A DNA stretch of 50,380 nucleotides from Schoenoplectus triqueter (lineage: Eukaryota; Streptophyta; Magnoliopsida; Poales; Cyperaceae). The position numbers and the translations under genes are program-made. The DNA is taken from assembly GCA_964058805.1 (NCBI GenBank), contig CAXKVV010000859.1:1-50380 (forward strand). The letters are read 5' to 3'. The stretch's first letter is position 1; each line of letters opens with the position of its first letter. Below, one piece after another: positions 1 to 9,997 of the stretch. Under the pieces are notes generated by a model, which saw only the letters and a list, made by a program, of their open reading frames with translations, did not search any database and had not been told where the DNA came from.

Positions 1-3000
1 CGTCCTCTGAGTCATTACCATCCTTTGTATGAGGATCCTGATGATTGGACTCCTCTTATCTCAGCCGTCCGAGCGACTCCTGTCTACCCACGAGGAGGCG
101 GTTTGTTCTTTAGGGATGAGCAGCCTCACAACATCATGCCTCTACAGTCTTGAGGTGTCGCTTCTACAACTCCCTTAACTCATCTCCTGGACAAGGAGAT
201 TATTGATGGGGAGGCTTACAGATGGACCACTGCCCCTTTCGTCGCCCCTTTAGAGTGCCACGGCTACCAGTTAAAGTGGACTCGATATGTGCTCATACGG
301 GAGGAGACCGTGCTTGAGCGTGCCGGGATATATGACTTGATCTTTTTGTCGATGTTTCACTATCACATCGATACACCTTGGCTGCGAGCCTTTTTTGAGA
401 GGTGGAACTATTCTACCAATACTTTGTTCATTGATGACCGAGAGTTGACTCCGACTCTCCTGGAGATACAGCAATTGACTGGGTTGCCGATCTTCAGTCG
501 CTTTCATGATGAGTTCATGGTCTCATCTGCTGATTTGGGAGACTTCACTCGATTTTCACCTTCCTTGCAGAGGACTTACGACATTTATCACCACTTACGG
601 AGAGGCCATCCCGGAGTTCCATTCAGGCATTGGATTGCTTATTTCACTGACCGGGTTCACACCCGTCCCGAGGGCCTGGCTTCTACTCGGGATCCATTTG
701 GCACAGGTAGGCTAGAGATTCATCATGACGGTCTCATCCCTTCTCAGGACACACTATGCTCACATGACGTGGATCGGGAGACTTACTTGACTGCTTTCAT
801 CTCTTGGTGGATCTGCCACTTTTTGTTGCCTAGTTCTCCAGCATACACCATCCGACCCTCTGTGTTCATCATGGCGAGTCTGATTGCGCGTGGCGACTGG
901 ATTTCTTTGGCCGTGCCTGTGCTGGCCAATATTTATAGTTGTCTTCGTGGCTTGACTTCATCTCGTAGTCCTTCACAGTGCTAGGAGCTTATCCCGTGGC
1001 ATCTGATTAGTGGATGGCTCCACATGCACTGGTATGGCTCATATGACCCTATTATGGCGATTACGCTGCGGGGTCGCCTACCTTTGCTGAGTGACTTGGC
1101 TGAGTGACTTGGCTGGTATAGATTCTTTAGGAGCCAAGACCACTTGCGCTTCTCTCGAGATAGGTCGACGGCTCGCGGGGTAGCTAGAGTTGCTGACAGG
1201 GTGGTGATTGACAGTAAGGTTCCTTCTTCCGACCCTTCTAGCATCCGCGCCAGGCCCGCTGATTTGGAGTACCTTATTAGCATCCGCCAGGGCTTCCTTC
1301 CTCTCAGACTGGGTAGTTACATGTTCATCGAGCCTTACTCGCTACATCGATGTGCACATCAGTTCAGCCTGGATCAGGACATTCCAGCACTTCTTCTTCA
1401 TCATGTTTCTTAGCGGCTGATTTGGAGGGTATTGGATGGTGCTATACTCACCTTTTCTGTGTAGGCACAGGTACTCGCTATCAGATGGTGTCCACCTCTA
1501 GGATTCCTACCTTCTCGAGGTGTTATCAGCAGTGGTACTATGAGGTCATCCGCTCTTATCAGTCGTATACTCATCTAGTGGTCGTTCGGAGTACATGCCC
1601 ACGAGATGGATAGGTCCTACTGGATGAGACTGTCTCACGTGATCGGTGCCCTTTTCCGGACATTGCTGTAGAGCCTGTTGACTTTCAGGGCTTAGACAGT
1701 CGATTTTCTCGCACTTCTATCAGGACCATTCTCACAGGTATGCTTCATCATCATTTTTAGATTATCTCCATTTTGGTAAATCTCATCTGCATCTCGACTG
1801 ACTTCCTTTTTGGTTTAGGGTTGGCTTATGAGTACGATCATGCGGAGCCCGGATTCTTAGTTCCTCGCTCACGAGCTATCGACGTCCATTCTCAGCCACC
1901 TGTCGAGCCATCGGCTCCAGCCACCATGAGGGGAGATCAGGATGGCATTTCTCGGCCACCTTCTCCATTTTATTTTCTATCTCCTACTCCGGGTAATCTT
2001 TTACACAGACTTGTCTTCTCTCATTTAGGCATTTTAGTTCTAGTTCTGATTAGAGTTCATTTTTCACTTCCCAGGTCACGAGGCGTCACTCTCGGAGATA
2101 GCTCGGGATGACATCTTGGCGGACCTGTCGGCGCCAGCGGATGTTGTATCTTCGGGGTTCTGCACTGACTCTGTCATCGCAGGTCCGTGTGCATCGTTTA
2201 GTATTTAGTTGCTAGTATGTACTTTTATTCTCATTCTGACGTACAGATTTTACAGGCTCTGAGGCTGATTATGATGATATGGCATCCCCACACCGCTCAG
2301 AGTCTTTCTTTCATGATGGTCCTACCTCGTCGTCGATCTTGCTAGTGCCCGCCGGAGATGGTGACTCATTTGAGGTGGTTCTGGGGTCAGTCCTCACACT
2401 CGTGAGATCGGGGGAGGCTTCTCCCGAGCAGGAGGGTCCATTGGCTGTCGAGCCAATATTGATCGAGGGAGAGTTATCTCACGTCTCTTCATCTCTTGAC
2501 AGACAACCTCTCATGATCACAGACGGTGCAGTCTCATTCACGTCCAGCTCTGGTTGGGTGGAAGATTTGACTGAGCGGGCCGCAGCCGATCACGACTATG
2601 AGCTGGATGAGGGTTGGCTGGAGGAGCAGCTACTCGATAGCCCAGATGCAGAGATTCAGTCCAGTGAGAGTCCTGTGGGGGCTCACGTCTCTCCTGGTAC
2701 TTCTCATCTCCTTTATTATTTTCTTGTGATTTCCTCTTTAGTGTACTTATACCTTTATTTTATTTTACAGCTGGGCCTAGCGTGCCTTCTAGTCCTCCCG
2801 AGGCGCCCGATGTGCCTACTTTCATTCCAGTCTCGTCAGTCTCAGGCGATGAGGCGATAGGCCAGATCTTCTGTTCTCTTACCTCTTCTTTGATTGTGAT
2901 AGATTATCTGACATGCTTGTTTTACTGTAGGTGACATATTGGGGGACGTGAGACTCGTCTTGGCTGAGTTGGCGGACTCACTTCAGAGCACCTTCTTTAG

Positions 3001-3510
3001 GGATTACCCGAGGACGTCTCCCTTGACTGGTACGGGATGATGCGGGACGTCATCGCACCAGCTCTACTCATTGCAACTCATCTTGAGAGCGGCTTTGTCT
3101 CTAGGAGGTGTGAGGAGTTGCTCAGGGCTTACAAGGATACAAGCTCCCTTGTATACAAGCATGAGTTGGAGGTCCATGAGTTGCGCAGGCCTTTGGAGGC
3201 TGCTCGACTCCGCTACCTTCAGCAGCTTTTATCTTGTGCCACTCTCTGCTCCATGGGAGTCAGTGGCGGGCCCACTCGACTGCTTGTGCAGGAGTCAGAG
3301 GACCGTAGATCATCGATAGAGGACTTCTTCACGTATCTGGCGGGACGTCTCCCGAACTTACAGATCTACCTGAGTGCCCGAGACAGAGCCTTTTCCCAGT
3401 TCTTGGATTTTGAGACAGCTTCAGAGAGGGACAGACACGCTCTTCATGCTTACTTGGATGCGATCAGTGCCGCATTATTTGAGCTTGAGTCTCGCTTCTC
3501 AGGCTCATAG
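1..3510 (+). pseudogene. Antisense plant-mobile-domain (PMD) gene of element A, spliced, decayed
   Basis: The gene runs opposite to gag-pol of A. Its first exon resembles the plant mobile domain (PF10536 type), for example WLRAFFERWNYSTNT followed by LLEIQQLTGLPI near 385-500, and later IEPYSLHRCAHQF near 1328-1366. Exon 1 (before the window to 1737) has in-frame stops at 151, 982, 1105 and 1611 and a frame change near 1410. After that, exons 1819-1992, 2075-2182, 2256-2696, 2771-2860 and 2931-3510 join in one frame across introns of 81, 82, 73, 74 and 70 bp. All five introns are phase 1 and begin after a G; four are GT-AG and the last is GC-AG. One frameshift lies near 3010. The C-terminal part is helical and charged and ends at the TAG at 3508. 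PMD proteins of plants (MAIN/MAIL family) act in gene silencing and genome stability; what this copy did is unknown. The 5' end is outside the window. Confidence 0.72.
1738..2930 (+). other. Five short phase-1 introns of the antisense PMD gene
   Basis: The introns are 1738-1818 (GTATGC...GGTTTAG), 1993-2074 (GTAATC...TTCCCAG), 2183-2255 (GTCCGT...TTTACAG), 2697-2770 (GTACTT...TTTACAG) and 2861-2930 (GCCAGA...ACTGTAG). Each interrupts a codon after its first base, and that base is always G. Translation is open through each joined exon from 1819 to about 3010, while most of the introns contain stops or shift the frame. The acceptors have good pyrimidine tracts; the third donor is weak and the fifth is GC instead of GT. 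This is a reading of the genomic sequence with no transcript evidence. Confidence 0.65.
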
Positions 3511-5243
3511 ATTGCACTCTTGTACCTTTTTCATTCTTCTTTTCTTTTCTTTACCACGCTTGCAGTTGTGTACAGGATATTTTCGTGGATGCTTGCTTAT
3601 TGATTGACACTTGTTGTATTTCATCCCTCTTTTGTTGTGGATGATGCTTGCTTTTGTTGTTATTCCCTCATCACTTCCTCTGCAGTGCGGGGAAATATCT
3701 TACTGATTTTACATTACACACTTCCAATCTCAATTGTAAAAGTGCTTAATACAACTGCTCTTATTTTCATATAACATCTAAGTACAATAATAGAAAAAGA
3801 GAAAAGCTTTACAGCACCCTATTGCACTTTATTCTCTACACATCTTCTCTTTGTTTATTACAATACAGAACTTAAGTAACCGTGGTATTTTACGGATACC
3901 GAACCTGTCTGTATTGACCTCTAGACCGGGTACAGCATAAACCCGTTTATCCTTTTATTACTGATGGATAAACTTATCAGTGTCAATTGGATTGTGGATG
4001 CAATTGACAACACCATTTTGTGGATGTTCTCTGTATACTTGATTGATATTTGTTCTGAAAGCTCACCCACTCTTCCCTCATTTGTGCACCTTTGCGTGCT
4101 AAAGTGGAAACTCACCTTCACTCATCTCCACTCAGTTTGTTTTGTGGGGATCCTGCCCTCAAACATCCATCACGTATCCCTCCGAGACAAGCTTTCATTG
4201 GGTAGGTTCGCTCTTCATGACCAGAGTCACTTCTTTAAGCGAGTCACTTTGTTTGACACATAATGTCGGGTAAAAGCGTAAACCCTTAATTTGACCCCTC
4301 CATGATCTGAGCGGGATTGTAACAGACCACCTCCATGGGCGTGTGGTGCTTTTGCGGATGAATGCACCCAACCTGGTTTTATTTTTTTGACTACCCTCAA
4401 ACATTCATCACACATCCCTGCGAGACAGGCTTTCATTGGGTAGGTTCGCTCTCCATGACTAGAGTCACTTCTTTAAGCGAGTCACTTTGTTTGACACAGA
4501 ATGTCGGGTAAAAGCGTAAACCCTTAATCTGACCCCTCCATGATCTGCGCGGGATTATGACAGACCACCTCCTCGGGCGTATGGTGCTTTTGCGGATGAA
4601 TGCACCCAATCTGGCTTTGTATAACACACGTGGTGTCGAGGACAAAGGTGACAACCCCTTATTGAAAATATTTTATTTTTACTTTAATTGAGGGATAGAG
4701 AAAAATAGACTTTTATTGTTTTATTTAGGTATCCCTTTTATTTTGTTTGAGGGGAGCAGATTTTGTTATTAGTGCTACTTGCTACTAATAGTATGAGAGT
4801 TATTTATTTACATGCCCTCGGAAGCGACTACTTATTAGCCACCAATTTGCTCGACCTATCCCTTGGTTTGGACCGCGGGCGACCAATATGAGCAACTTTC
4901 GTCATTGGGCGACAGATAGTTTGAGGGACAAACTGCAAACCATACCCATTTTTGTGTTTATTTTGTATCAAATGGACAAACCCAGTGGTATTTGTATTAT
5001 GAGCCCAAACACCAAAGCTCTCGTCTTACACTCTCGCGTGGTTTTGGCATTGAAGTCTTTTATTCTTCTCTCTTTTTTGTTTTATTTTGAGGCTAATGTG
5101 ATTGTGTGGTTTTAGATTTTTTGGATGCATGAGTAGGATTTTTGAAATTTTATACAGAGGTGGAGGTTAGACTTGGGTTTTGTGTTTTGTGTACGTGTGT
5201 ATAGAAAAACACTTATTCCCTCCTTATTTATTTATAGTAGATA
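3511..5243. other. 3' non-coding region of element A
   Basis: This lies between the end of the antisense gene and the end of integrase. It aligns along most of its length with 12,760-14,390 of element B: for example the stretch around 3730-3800 matches about 12,815-12,885, and the stretch 4888-5060 matches 13,986-14,160. It is therefore a family feature and not a local duplication. It contains a tandem dimer (next entry). The short ORFs inside arise from the dimer and are not conserved as proteins. Confidence 0.8.
4150..4630. repeat. Tandem dimer, about 238-bp unit, in the 3' region of A
   Basis: A unit starting CCCTCAAACATCCATCAC at about 4156 is repeated from about 4394 with roughly 90-95% identity. 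Each unit contains GAGTCACTTCTTTAAGCGAG, AATGTCGGGTAAAAGCGTAA and TGCTTTTGCGGATGAATGCA. The same dimer is present in element B at about 13,249 and 13,491. Tandem repeats in this region of Tat-lineage elements are known, and some have seeded satellite DNA. Confidence 0.85.
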
Positions 5244-6515
5244 CTACTTGACTGGCCCCAATCCGGGCAATGTGTAGTATTTCTTCAGGTACCGTCCGTT
5301 GATTGGCGGCATGGGACTCTTGCCTTCATGGTCAATGAGTTGATATGCGCCGCCTCTGTATACCTTTTCAATCACATATGGCCCCTCCCAGTTCGGAGAA
5401 AACTTTGGGCCGATGTGCCGGCCAATGATTGGCCTCTTAAGGACAAGAACAAGCTCTCCTTGTTGAAATGTCCTGACTCGCGATATTTTATCGTACGCCC
5501 TTGCCATCTTTGCCTGATATATTTCGAGATTCTACTGGGCTATCAATCTTTTTTCGTCCATGGCATCCAATTCGTCCAGTCTGAGTTGTTGGCATTCATC
5601 CATGGTCATGTCATTTTGCATAGCCACCTGCAATCATGGTAGCTCCACCTCAAGAGGGAGGACAGCTTCAACCCCAAAAACCAGATAGTACGGTGTGGCT
5701 TGCATAGGTGTTCGGTACGTAGTCTGATAAACCCATAATACCTCTTGTAGACGGTTATCCCAATTTCGTTGATTGCCGTCTATAATCTTCTTCATGATAT
5801 TGATTAGGGTCTTGTTGAAGGCTTCGGCTAGACCATTGGCTCTTGAATTGTAGATGGACGAGAATCTCCAATCGATGTTGAATTGCTCCGCCAAGGCATA
5901 GACTTTAGAGCTTTTGAAGGTCGTCCCATTATCGGATATTATCCGCTGCGGGGTGCCGAATCGATAGAGATGTGGGTCTTAAAGAACTTGACCACATCGG
6001 ATGCCTTAACTTCTTTGAGTGGGACAGCTTTGGACCATTTAGTAAAATAATTTGTTGCCGCCAAAATGAATCGGTGGCCCCTTGATGTGGGAGGGTCTAT
6101 AGGTCCCACTATGTTCGTGCCCCACATGCTAAATGGCCATAATGCTACTGTGGGGTGCAACGGGTTTGGTGCCTGATGTATGAAAGGGTCGTGTATTTGA
6201 CACATGCGGCATTTCTTCGCGTGGTCTTCACAATCAGCCACCATTGTAGGCCAATAATACCTCATCCGTTTTATTTTTAATTTCATCTTGGGTCCAAACT
6301 GATGTGCTCCGCATAGCCTAGAATGCATTTCCTTCATAACATGTTCGGCTTCAGGTCCTGATACGCATCTCAGCCACAGTTGGTCGTAAGACCTGCGGTA
6401 TAGCGTATTATCCACATACGCATATCGTAGTACCCGCTTTCTCAGTTGATCAGCTACTTTTTTATCTTTGGGAAGGGTACCATGCTGGAAGTACTCGATG
6501 AATGGTTGTCTCCAA
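5244..6515 (-). pseudogene. Integrase of element A (frameshifted)
   Basis: Three open blocks in succession encode an integrase. The block 6415-5939 has the H-H-C-C zinc-binding module (HSRLCGAH, later CRMC) and the start of the catalytic core. The block 5894-5634 holds the core end, with the region of the catalytic Glu (NGLAEAFNKTL). The block 5507-5244 is the C-terminal GPY-type domain (KFSPNWEGPYVIEKVY) and ends GLGPVK. The first catalytic Asp of the D,D(35)E triad appears to be Asn (GTNIVGPI instead of the usual G-x-D-x-x-GP). Stops or frameshifts separate the blocks. The enzyme would have joined cDNA ends to host DNA in the nucleus; this copy cannot. Confidence 0.85.
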
Positions 6516-7283
6516 TCATCGTCTTCCCCCAGTTATCATTGCTTCTTGTTGTTCCACTTTTCTTGGTTTAACATCTTCATTTCTTTCGTCGTCTATTGTC
6601 TGGCACAATGATAACGATCTCCTATTGCGGACAGTGATGTGGATTTCCGGTTCAGTTGGTTCACCCAGCTCCTTGGCGAGCTTGGCCAACGCATCTGCTT
6701 CACCGTTTACAGCCCTCGTGACCTTCTCGATGGACACATACGGGATTTTCTTCATTTGTTCCATGGCCTTCTGGTGATATTGTATTAGTTTCGACTTTAG
6801 GACCTTATATTCACCGGTTATTTGATTTATGATCAGCAAGGAGTCCCCAAAGATGCGCACAGCTTTGATCTCTATCTCAAGCGATAGCTCTAGTCCGGCA
6901 ATAAGCGCTTCATACTCTGCCTCATTGTTTGTGCACAGCTCAGTCAGTGCTAGAGAATGTCTAATTATCCCGCCTTCTGGGGTCACAAAGATGAGACCTA
7001 CGCCAGCTCGCACAGTCGGAACTCCTGGGCCCGCAATTGGTCGGATTGACGAGGCGTCATCAAAGTACAACTCCCATATAGGATTTTCCTCTTCAATATG
7101 TAAGGTTTCCTCATCGGGAAAGTCGCATTTTAGTGGGGAGTTGTCTTGAATTGGGTGCGCAGCTAAGAAGTCTGTCAACGCCTGCCCCTTGATCGCCTTT
7201 TGTGGCACATAGGTAATGTCAAACTCAGTGAGAATGATCGCCCACTTGGCCAGCCTTCCCGTCAGCATTGGCCCAGTCATCAA
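6516..7283 (-). pseudogene. Second (archaeal-type) RNase H of element A
   Basis: After a linker that includes DFLAAHPI, the frame has WELYFDDASS, GVGLIFVTPEGG, CTNNEAEYEALIAGLELSL and IFGDSLLIINQITGEY, then NGEADALAKLAKEL. This is the D-E-D-D pattern of the archaeal/plant-type RNase H that Tat-lineage elements carry in addition to the normal Ty3/gypsy RNase H. It would degrade the RNA strand of RNA:DNA hybrids in reverse transcription. It overlaps the preceding block (7545-7225) in a different frame, which marks a frameshift near 7230-7283. The catalytic acids appear present in this fragment, but the polyprotein around it is broken. Confidence 0.85.
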
Positions 7284-7604
7284 ATATTTGTGGATCTACT
7301 TTGGAGATCAGGATAACTTTATGTGCCAACATGTAGTGTCTTAACTTCTTCACTGCGAATATTAGAGCTAAGCAATGTTTTTCAATCGGTGAGTACCCAT
7401 GCTCTGCTCCCACCATCATGCGGCTTAAGTAGTATAGCGCATTTTGATTGCTGTTTTGGTTCTCTTGCGCTAATAAAGCTCCCAAAGATCCATCCAGGGC
7501 AGTCGTGTACAGAATGATTTCTTTCCCTAGTATAGGTACCGCCAATACTGGAGGGTTGAGTAGATCAACCTTGATTTCTTCGAAGGCTTGCTGACATTCG
7601 CCGT
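7225..7604 (-). pseudogene. End of RT and first RNase H of element A (left of insertion B)
   Basis: The frame starts at the B junction with ECQQAFEEIKVDLLNPPVLA, followed by the Ty3/gypsy RNase H signature: LYTTALDGSLGALLAQEN, NALYYLSRMM, SPIEKHCLALIFAVKKLRHY. The upstream half of the same protein lies beyond B at 25,758. The codons of KWDG (right side) and ECQQ (left side) join once one copy of the 5-bp target duplication is removed. A frameshift near 7270 separates this block from the second RNase H. Confidence 0.88.
7600..7604. repeat. Left target-site duplication of element B
   Basis: GCCGT lies immediately before the TG of the left LTR. The partner at 25,758-25,762 is ACCGT. Four of five bases match; the fifth has probably mutated since insertion. 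Confidence 0.75.
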
Positions 7605-7924
7605 TGTGCGACCCTTTTTCGCGCGCTCCGCACCGCCGCAGGGCGATGGGATGCGGAAGAAGGACACGGAGATCCCTCCCAAGCGTGCATCTATTTAATG
7701 CCGGTTGATTCTACCGTTTAGACCAATTTAAATGCACATTTATAGGGTTTTTAGTGATTGTGAGTTCTTGTAGATTCCGGTGGGCGCAAGCCCCCACCGT
7801 TAATTACCCTGGGCTGTTAACCTCGAGGCACCTCTGGATCTTTAAAAGGGAGAAGCAAATAGTATAGTTAAATGATGGTCAAGTGGTCGTCTAGATTCAC
7901 TCAAAGGTTGATCCTGTGAAAGAC

Positions 7925-8549
7925 GAACCTACTACAGATCGGTTCAGTCCTTACCGCCTCGAGAGATAACCTTACTACAGATCAGATTAATCTCTTCGGG
8001 GGGTTCGAGGTGAGTCTACTACAGAACGACTCAACCTCAGTTGATCTAGAAGATAAACCTACTTCAGAATGATTCAAAAGTTGATTCCATGAAAGACGAA
8101 CCTACTACAGATCGGTTCAGTCCGTACCGCCTCGAGAGATAACCTTACTACAGATCAGATTAATCTCTTCAGAGGGGTTTGAGGTGAGTCTACTACATAA
8201 CGACACATCATCAATTGATCTAGAAGATAAACCTACTTCAGGACGGTTCAATCTTAACTAGTCAACAACCAATCACACAAAATACAACTCGAAGCACTAA
8301 GCCGGTTGATCTTGAGGTTGGTGAATCAGGAGAAGGGTGGATTTGGCCCACGTGTTTCTTCTCACTGATCTTCTAGATCATGAATTTCAAGCACTAAGCC
8401 GATTCATAAACCTAGGAACACAACTGCACACAAAGTCAAACCTGAAGCACTAAGCCAGTTTGACATTGAGGCGTGTGTTAGTGAAGAAACCTACTACAGA
8501 ACGGTTCACATTCACTGTTTTGTGAATGAATCTACTACAGAACGATTCA
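7925..8549 (-). repeat. Stem-loop family I in the LTR: constant loop TACTACAGATC, covarying arms
   Basis: Ten copies of an 11-base core (TACTACAGATC, TACTACAGAAC or close variants, plus-strand reading) lie at 7930, 7973, 8017, 8060, 8103, 8146, 8191, 8234, 8492 and 8533. Most are flanked by arms that are inverted repeats of each other: GAACC/GGTTC (7925, 8098), GAGTC/GACTC (8012), AACC/GGTT (8230, 8488), TGAATC/GATTCA (8527). The copies at 7973 and 8146 pair with a bulge; the copy at 8060 pairs poorly. The same units occur in the other LTR of B and, with further arm pairs, in the LTR remnant of A. Confidence 0.8.
8285..8464 (-). repeat. Stem-loop family II in the LTR: constant loop GAAGCACTAAGCC, covarying arms
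   Basis: Three 16-base loops sharing AAGCACTAAGCC are closed by different inverted arms: CAAC/GTTG (8285-8308), ATGAAT/ATTCAT (8380-8407) and GTCAAAC/GTTTGAC (8435-8464). The loop varies little while the arms differ completely between copies yet stay complementary. The A remnant has the last two with the loop changed to AAGCGCTGAGC and the arms kept. Confidence 0.75.
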
Positions 8550-9586
8550 ATCTCACAATCTCGGGAGATGAACCAGAAGACAAACTTATCGACGGATGAG
8601 TTCAGTCTTACTAGCTCAATTAGTCATGAATTACTTGTTCATGACACCGAGTCATTAAGATGTCACTTCCTTCGGACATTGTAATGGTCTTATCTCTTGG
8701 AGTCGACATATCTCTTCATGTTGATGTCGTAGCCTTGGTTATTATTCAACGAGCGTCAAGATGTTCTTGTCCCGACTAATTGTTCTAAATATTGCATTAC
8801 TTGTGCAAAATCACTGTGTTGCTCTACATCCCTTTGTGTGAGCATATTTGTTCACCTCTAAAATGTAAAAAGATTATTACATTTTTATTGACTTTATTAT
8901 TAAGATAATGCCTTTCATTATTATCTCTATTACAAAGGTGAATTTATCTTTTATTTTTAAACTCTATTTATTTCTGTAGAAGATTACTTACAAAAATAAT
9001 AGGAAATAAGTTGGCTATTATTTATGATTTTATTTGAATTTTCAGGATTTTTATAATAGCCAAAATAGCAAGTCAAAGCTTGGTCAAATAGGGAAAAGCA
9101 AACAATGTCATTCTGCTTTTAAATTGTTTCAGTACTATAAAATTCTTAAAATTGAAATGTTTTTATATAAAAAAATACTATGAAAAACAAAGATTTTTTA
9201 GAAATAAATTTGAGTCAATTTGAAGTTTGAGAACATTTCCAAATGATTTATTTACTCTTTATTTTTAATTTTCTGTTATTAATTGACTATTGGGCTTAAT
9301 GGACTGGGCTGAGATTTAATTCTTTTTATTTTACTGCGAATTGGGCCCAATTTTATTTTCTTTTATTCTTTTAGCTGATGGGCCAGCCCTTAGCTTCTTT
9401 TATTAAATTGATTGGGCTGTTCATTATTCCTTTCTTGATTATCAGTTGTTAGATCTCTTCAAGATTAGTGCTGAGGGGAAGAAAGGGCCAGATGCGTTCT
9501 TCAACCTTTCTTTCAAACTTAATCTTCCATATGTCATCAGATCGTCTCAGGATTAGTGCAAGTGTGCCGAGATTCATGTTTTCACT

Positions 9587-9904
9587 TTAACAGTCGCGCC
9601 AGATGATCTCTTCGACTCCTTTCTTCACCGCGCTTTGAGATCTGTGCAAAAGGGTGTCGCCGGTGATCGGAGATGCCGATGGCAGATCAGACAATGAGGT
9701 TAGCATCGCCTTGGTACCCACATACTCATGACAGTTCCATATTGTAAATCCGTATGGTGAAGACATGGCGTCACCTGTACCGTTTATGTGCTTCGGTACC
9801 AATCTGGTACCGACCGTGCTTTCGTCAGTGAATTGGTGAATTGAATCCGCGTTGGTACTAAATTCCAGTCTTGTGATGCTATCTCTACTTATTAACTTCA
9901 CCAA
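9587..9904 (-). other. LTR-internal ORF, 105 codons (3' LTR copy)
   Basis: An open frame on the element's sense strand runs from ATG at 9904 to TGA at 9587, and it is also open in the other LTR (22,900-23,235, 111 codons). The product begins MVKLISRDSITRLEFSTNAD and contains GFTIWNCHEYVGTKAM. I recognise no family. It would lie in the transcribed leader if the sense TATA at 10,860 is used. The LTRs are too similar for the conserved frame to prove selection, so it may be chance. Confidence 0.3.
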
Positions 9905-9997
9905 TTCGTTGTTTCTTATCAGAATTCTTGAAATTTTGCTGCGGCGAGCTTTGACAAATGCCGATCAATTCAATCATTTTCTTTTGCACCTGCATTC

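Noticed and set aside
1..3510. A host MAIN/MAIL-type gene at the left edge
   Set aside because: Part of it recurs at the corresponding place in element B beside the same 3' region, so it belongs to the retrotransposon family.
4195..4654. Two similar minus-strand ORFs (MFEGSQKNKTRLGAF and MSPLSSTPRVLYKAR)
   Set aside because: They are products of the tandem dimer; the shared part is repeat sequence and is not conserved as protein in B.
7925..8549. Regular repeats that resemble a CRISPR array
   Set aside because: This is plant DNA, the spacing is uneven, and the variable parts are complementary arms, not unique spacers. It is treated as a stem-loop family.
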